Origin: Sarcocystis neurona | Lineage: Eukaryota > Apicomplexa > Conoidasida > Eucoccidiorida > Sarcocystidae | Assembly (NCBI GenBank): GCA_000727475.1 | Contig: KL647336.1 | Span: 1 to 64,000, forward strand | Reading direction: 5' to 3' | Length of the DNA: 64,000 nt | Shown: positions 60,036-64,000 of the stretch, in pieces | Numbering within the stretch: position 1 is the stretch's first letter | How the letters are laid out: every line of letters begins with the position of its first letter | Notes under the pieces: model-generated | The model's database searches: none | What the model saw: only the letters and a program-made list of their open reading frames with translations | Told to the model about the DNA's origin: nothing | Program-made: the position numbers and the translations under genes

Positions 60036-62908
60036 CGCTGCTCCGGACGAACGCCTTTGTAGATCCCCCCTCGCTCTGCTGCAGCACCGTCTTCTGCTCT
60101 TGAAGTGCTCCTCCTACGAGACTCGCTCTTTCCTCGCTTGCCCGTCGCGCCCCAGGCCCCCTGAAGCTGACTCCGCTGTCGCTGCGGCTCTTCTTGACCC
60201 GCCGCTGCTGATCTGATCTTCTGCTGCTGCTGCGAAGAAGAAGAACGCTGTTGCTGTGGAGAGGAAGAATGCTGCCGCTGCGAAGAAGCATACTGCTGCT
60301 GTTGCAAACAAGAGTGCTGCCGCTGCTGCTGCTGCTGCGAGGAATGCTGCCCCTGTTGCTGCTTGGACCGTTGTTGCTGCTGCGTCGCGTGGCGCGGAAC
60401 CGCGTCCCCTGCGGGAGAATGCCGACGATGAGTTTTTGCAGCGGCTGTTTTTGCTGCGGCCGCAGCACAGCTTTGTGCGGTCCCTGCTGAGTCGGTAGAT
60501 GCTGCGCTTGCAGTTGCTGACGCCGCCCCGTGGGCCTCCTCTTCCGCTGCTGCTGCAGCCAAAATCACTGCTGCTGTTTGCGCAACACTTCCCTGATCCG
60601 CAGCAATACTTGAAGCGACCCTTGCTGCCTCAGCAGCAAATCCTGTCGCTTTTCCAGCATCTTGTGTACTGTTCTGGCCTCCTCCTGCTGCAGAGGCTGG
60701 GTTTGCTGGTGGCTTTGATACGTCACGTGTCCCAGCCGCAAGTGCAGCAGCAGCACCTGTTCCCGACTCTGCTGCCCTTGCGGTGGGTACAGCAGCCAAA
60801 AAAGTCCTGGCAGCTGCTGCTTCAGAATTCATGCTTCCTTCCTTATGAGTTACAACTGCTGTTGCTGTTGCGTCCGTCGTTTGCTCTGCGGTCCTCTTCG
60901 CCGTTTCAGCAGCAGAAATGGACAACGCATCAGCAGTGGTGCTGTTGGAAGCCGCTTCGAGAATTTCTTCAGCCGCTGCCGCAAACTCGGTCCGTTCTTC
61001 TGCGTTTGCAGCTGCTTCTCCTGTTGCTGCTGTTGCTCTTTTTTCTGGCGTTGTTGCTGCTGCTTCTTCGGCTGTTGCTGCTGCTGACTCTTCTGCTGTT
61101 GGTGCTGCTTCTTCTGGTGCTGCAGCTGTTGCACTTGCAGCTGCTTCTTCTCCTGTTGCTGCTGTTGCTCCTTCATCTGGTGTTGCTGCGGCTGCTTCTT
61201 CGGCTGCTGCTGCTGCTGATTCTTCTGCTGCTGGTGCTGCTTCTCCGAGGGCCGCTTCTGTCGCGTCTTTTCCTATTGGTGCTGGTGTTGCTTCTTCTGA
61301 TGCTGCTGCTGCTGCTTCTTCATCTGTTGCTTCTGCTGGTGTTGGTGGCCCCGCCGCTGCTGGAGCGGCTTCTGCGAGGACGTTTTCTCTTCCGACTTGG
61401 TTGGCGAATTCATCGGCAGCACCTTCGGGGCTGCTGCTGCTGCTGGAGAGGGAGACGGCAGCACGCAGGACCCGCGTTGCATCCCACGCCGGTACGCCTA
61501 AAGTCTGCTGCTGCACCGCTGACGCTTCCAGTGCTGCCGCTGCCAGCGACTCTTCGCGGTCGTCAAGCGCGACACTCAAAAGCTGGACTCTCCTGCCTCG
61601 ACGTGTCGTTGCTGCGGCAGAAGCCGCAGGAGCAGCGACGACTGGGGTTGAAGCAGCAGAAGCAGCACAAGCAGCAGCAGCAGCCTGGGCAGCAGCTGGA
61701 ACTGTTGTCACAGTAGCTGCAGCTGTTTTTCTGCTGCAGCTGCTGTCCGACGCCGGCACCACGCCGAGAGACCACGGCGCTACACCTGGTGTTGCAGGAG
61801 CAGCAGCAGTTGACAAATCCGCAGCAGCAACAGCAGTACACTGCGGAGCCGTCGATAAAGCACACCCGGCAGCAGGAGCAGCAGCAGTCGAGCGATGTGG
61901 GCTTCGTCTTTCCACTCCAGTGGCGGCTGATTTTTGTTTTTCACCTTGCTGCTGCGCACCACTCGCCTGCTGCAGCTGAATATTTTCTTGCTGCTGTCTT
62001 TTTCCCCGCTGCTCCTGCGGCTGGTGGTTCATCTGCTGCTGCGCCTGCTGATTCTGTTGCTGTGGATTCTGTTGCTGGTGCTGCTGCTGCCCAGGTGCTG
62101 CTGCTGCTGCTCCTACTGCTGCTGCCGGTGCTCGTCCTTCCACTGCCGCGCGTGCTGCTGTTGATGGTGAATGCGTTTTCTCGGCGAACAGGTGTGGTAG
62201 CATAGCAGCGGCTTGGTCAGCAGCAAACTGAGAAACTTCTGCTACATTTTTTGCAGACGAAGCAAGCTGCGTCTCTAGTGGTACTGCTATTGACGCGACT
62301 GGTGCTGCCAGTGTTGCGGTTGCTGCCACGGCAGCGGCTGACGTTTCTGCTGACTCTTGACTTCCTGCTACTGCGACTGCCGCTTCTGACGGTGCTGCTG
62401 CTGCGGATGTCGCTCCTGCAGTTGCCGGTGCTGTTTCTGCTACCTGTGGTGCTCGTGCCGCTGCTGGTGGTGCCGGCGCTAATGGTGCCGATGCTGCTGC
62501 TGAAGTTGCTGCCCCTTCTTTTGCCGCTGCCGCTGCCGTTGCTGCTGTTGCTGTTGCTCCCGCTGCTGCTGCTGCTGTTGTTGCTGGTATTGCGACGGGC
62601 GTTGCTGCTGCTGTTGGCGGATATCCTTCGTCGCCTTCAGCGGTTTCTCTTTCTACTGTTGCCGCTGTTGCCGCAGAAACAGCTGCTGCCCCTGCAGCGT
62701 CCCGCGTGTCTGCAGCGGCAGCTGTTTCTGCGGGGGCTCTTGATTTTGCTGCGGCTGAGTGAGGTCCAACGGCTGCTGCTGCTGTTGCTGCATGCCAGAA
62801 CAGTGGCAGAAAGAAACAGCAGGGCGGCAGCGACAGCACCAGCGACAAAAACAACGCGTGAGAGGAGAGCGGCAGAAAATGAGAAACGGCCGGGGAAGAG
62901 AAGAGCAC
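60036..62908 (-). CDS. Ala/Gln-rich low-complexity coding block, probable 5' part of the giant gene
   Basis: A minus-strand frame of about 957 codons ending at a strong GTGAGT donor (exon end 60036, phase 2); unspliced, it would stop three bases later. Composition is extreme: an Ala/Thr/Pro-rich N-terminal third, Gln-rich patches (about 62030-62100), an Ala/Glu-rich middle with repeated EEAAAA and AAPAAEES units (about 61000-61330), and a Gln/Ser-rich stretch (about 60200-60390). It ends in a basic tail with GKRGKSESRRRSTSR. Joining phase 2 to 58723 gives VRPEQR-WRLQPCETC and leads straight into a C2HC zinc finger. The first 40 residues are hydrophobic and derive from a pyrimidine-rich strand. 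They may be a signal-like start, or non-coding sequence before an acceptor at about 62788. No enzyme domain is seen; function unknown. Confidence 0.65.
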
Positions 62909-63119
62909 AGGAAAGAGAGAGAGGGACGGGGATGAAATACAAGAGAACTAGACGAAAGGAAGGAAAGCAAAAAAGAGGAAGAGATCCATCCACATTCATC
63001 TGTCTGATCTTGCCACACTCTCAATATTATTCCTTCTCTCTTCATATCAACTGCTGCAAGAGTCATTCAGTCTTCTGACAAACTGTCCTTTCTTGCTGCC
63101 ATACATTTACTCACTCCAT

Positions 63120-63560
63120 TCTGTCCACATATACATATATATGTATATTAGATTCTAGCAAGCATATGAATGTGTAACACTCTATTATGCGCATATATAT
63201 ATTTATATTAGACTCTCCTACGCATGTAATAACTCTAGTATACTATGCATGTACATATATATTACACTACTCTACATATATATATATATACTGCATTCCC
63301 TTATTTATATGTGTACACATATAAGACCTAGACCATTGATATATTAACGATAGTATACTATATATACACATACACATATTCCACCATACTACGGACACTA
63401 CCACGCATACACATATATATATATATATATATCAGACTCTACTACGCATACATATAGTAGAGTGCACTGCGCATATGTGCATATATATATAGATACACAT
63501 GCATGTTGGACCTTAGCCTGCCTATATATATTGAACTCTCGTGTGTATATATAATCTGGA
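63120..63560. repeat. Degenerate AT-rich minisatellite
   Basis: A loosely repeated module of CATATATATAT followed by TTAGACTCTACTACGCATA-like words, with a period of roughly 50-60 bp (near 63150, 63210, 63270, 63430). TA runs at about 63272-63290 and 63412-63431 are interspersed. Confidence 0.65.
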
Positions 63561-63881
63561 AATACATGGTCGCCCAGGTGTTTGCGTGGCAGGAGAGAGA
63601 CAAAGACAGAAGAGACTGGTGATGACTGAAATATTTGCTAGTTTGTTCTTTTTCCTCCCTGCTTCTGCTGCAGACATGCACTTTGTGATACACCCCCCTC
63701 CAACGACTTTCTTGGCCCTTTCTATCTCTGTGTCTGTCTCTGCTGCGTCTCTGTGCCGCTTGGGGGGGAGTTCTGTTTTAGCCGGCCGTCTTCTCTCTGC
63801 ACGACGCTTCTTCGGCTGCGCGGGGGAGACGAGTCCCCGTCGAAGAAAATTTTTGCTTCGGCAACATGGAGAGTGCGCCAC
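63522..63881 (-). CDS. Possible basic first exon, 119-aa open frame
   Basis: A minus-strand frame from an ATG at 63881. The first 60 residues are rich in Arg and Lys with a PKKRRAERRRP cluster that resembles a nuclear localisation signal; the last part reads into AT-rich repeat and is unlikely to be coding. It lies about 600 bp upstream of the giant gene on the same strand and could be its first exon, but I could not find a convincing donor in a matching phase. Confidence 0.25.
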   Translation of the reverse strand: MAHSPCCRSKNFLRRGLVSPAQPKKRRAERRRPAKTELPPKRHRDAAETDTEIERAKKVVGGGCITKCMSAAEAGRKKNKLANISVITSLFCLCLSPATQTPGRPCISRLYIHTRVQYI

Positions 63882-64000
63882 ACAGGCGTGCGGAGGGGCT
63901 TCCGCAGACTCGCTGCATGCGTCTACGTGAATATATACATCTATTCATGTATGTGCGTGTCTGTCTTTATATGTAGCTGCAGCCGTCTACAATTCGTTGC

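Larger units (their letters stand above)
62909..64000. other. Right-edge flank: AT-rich repeats, possible first exon
   Basis: Immediately upstream of the giant gene the minus strand is pyrimidine-rich. AT-rich degenerate repeats fill about 63120-63560, and a 119-codon minus-strand frame lies at 63522-63881. Upstream exons or the promoter of the giant gene would lie here or beyond the window. Confidence 0.5.

Noticed and set aside
60032..60070. Start of an AP2 DNA-binding domain (YKGVRPEQR) at the end of the Ala-rich block
   Set aside because: No continuation of an AP2 fold was found in any downstream minus-strand frame, while splicing to the C2HC zinc-finger exon gives a phase-matched, sensible junction.

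Overview
The window is nuclear DNA of a eukaryote, most likely a coccidian apicomplexan of the Eimeria type. Three things suggest this. Genes are broken by kilobase introns with GT..AG ends. Coding and flanking DNA is studded with CAG/GCA/CTG triplet runs that encode strings of Gln, Ala and Ser. Repeat-rich and repeat-poor blocks alternate. I see no bacterial operon, rRNA, convincing tRNA, CRISPR array or transposase. Species assignment is inference from texture, not a database match.

Layout. (1) 1-6.1 kb: repeat-poor, no recognisable gene; one unexplained 290-codon Cys-containing frame. (2) 6.1-25.7 kb: repeat-rich, with two conserved housekeeping genes recovered only by joining short exons. 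A DSS1/SEM1 homologue is on the minus strand (10075 down to 7087, 3 exons, 147 aa). The small subunit of the splicing factor U2AF is on the plus strand (17067-24997, 4 exons, 257 aa). Between them lies CAG/CTG-rich DNA that changes orientation near 12.5 kb. (3) 25.7-48 kb: repeat-poor, with one clear single-exon gene (42415-43593) for a 392-aa one-pass membrane protein of unknown family, plus small tandem duplications at 35.1, 39.1 and 45.6 kb and a palindrome at 32.27 kb. (4) 48-63 kb: repeat-rich, dominated by two very long minus-strand coding blocks (62908-60036 and about 58.7-49.05 kb). Their splice phases match, and joining them creates a clean C2HC zinc finger, so I read them as probably one giant gene of about 4,180 residues plus an undetermined last exon. 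(5) 63-64 kb: AT-rich degenerate repeat and a possible basic first exon.

How the genes relate. U2AF35 selects 3' splice-site AGs. DSS1 is a shared acidic subunit of the proteasome lid and, in other eukaryotes, of the TREX-2 mRNA-export complex. The giant protein is largely low-complexity with one recognisable small zinc finger. There is no sign that the neighbours form a co-regulated pathway; what they share is a setting of long introns filled with simple-sequence DNA. Exon boundaries below come from reading frame, phase and splice consensus only; no transcripts were available.
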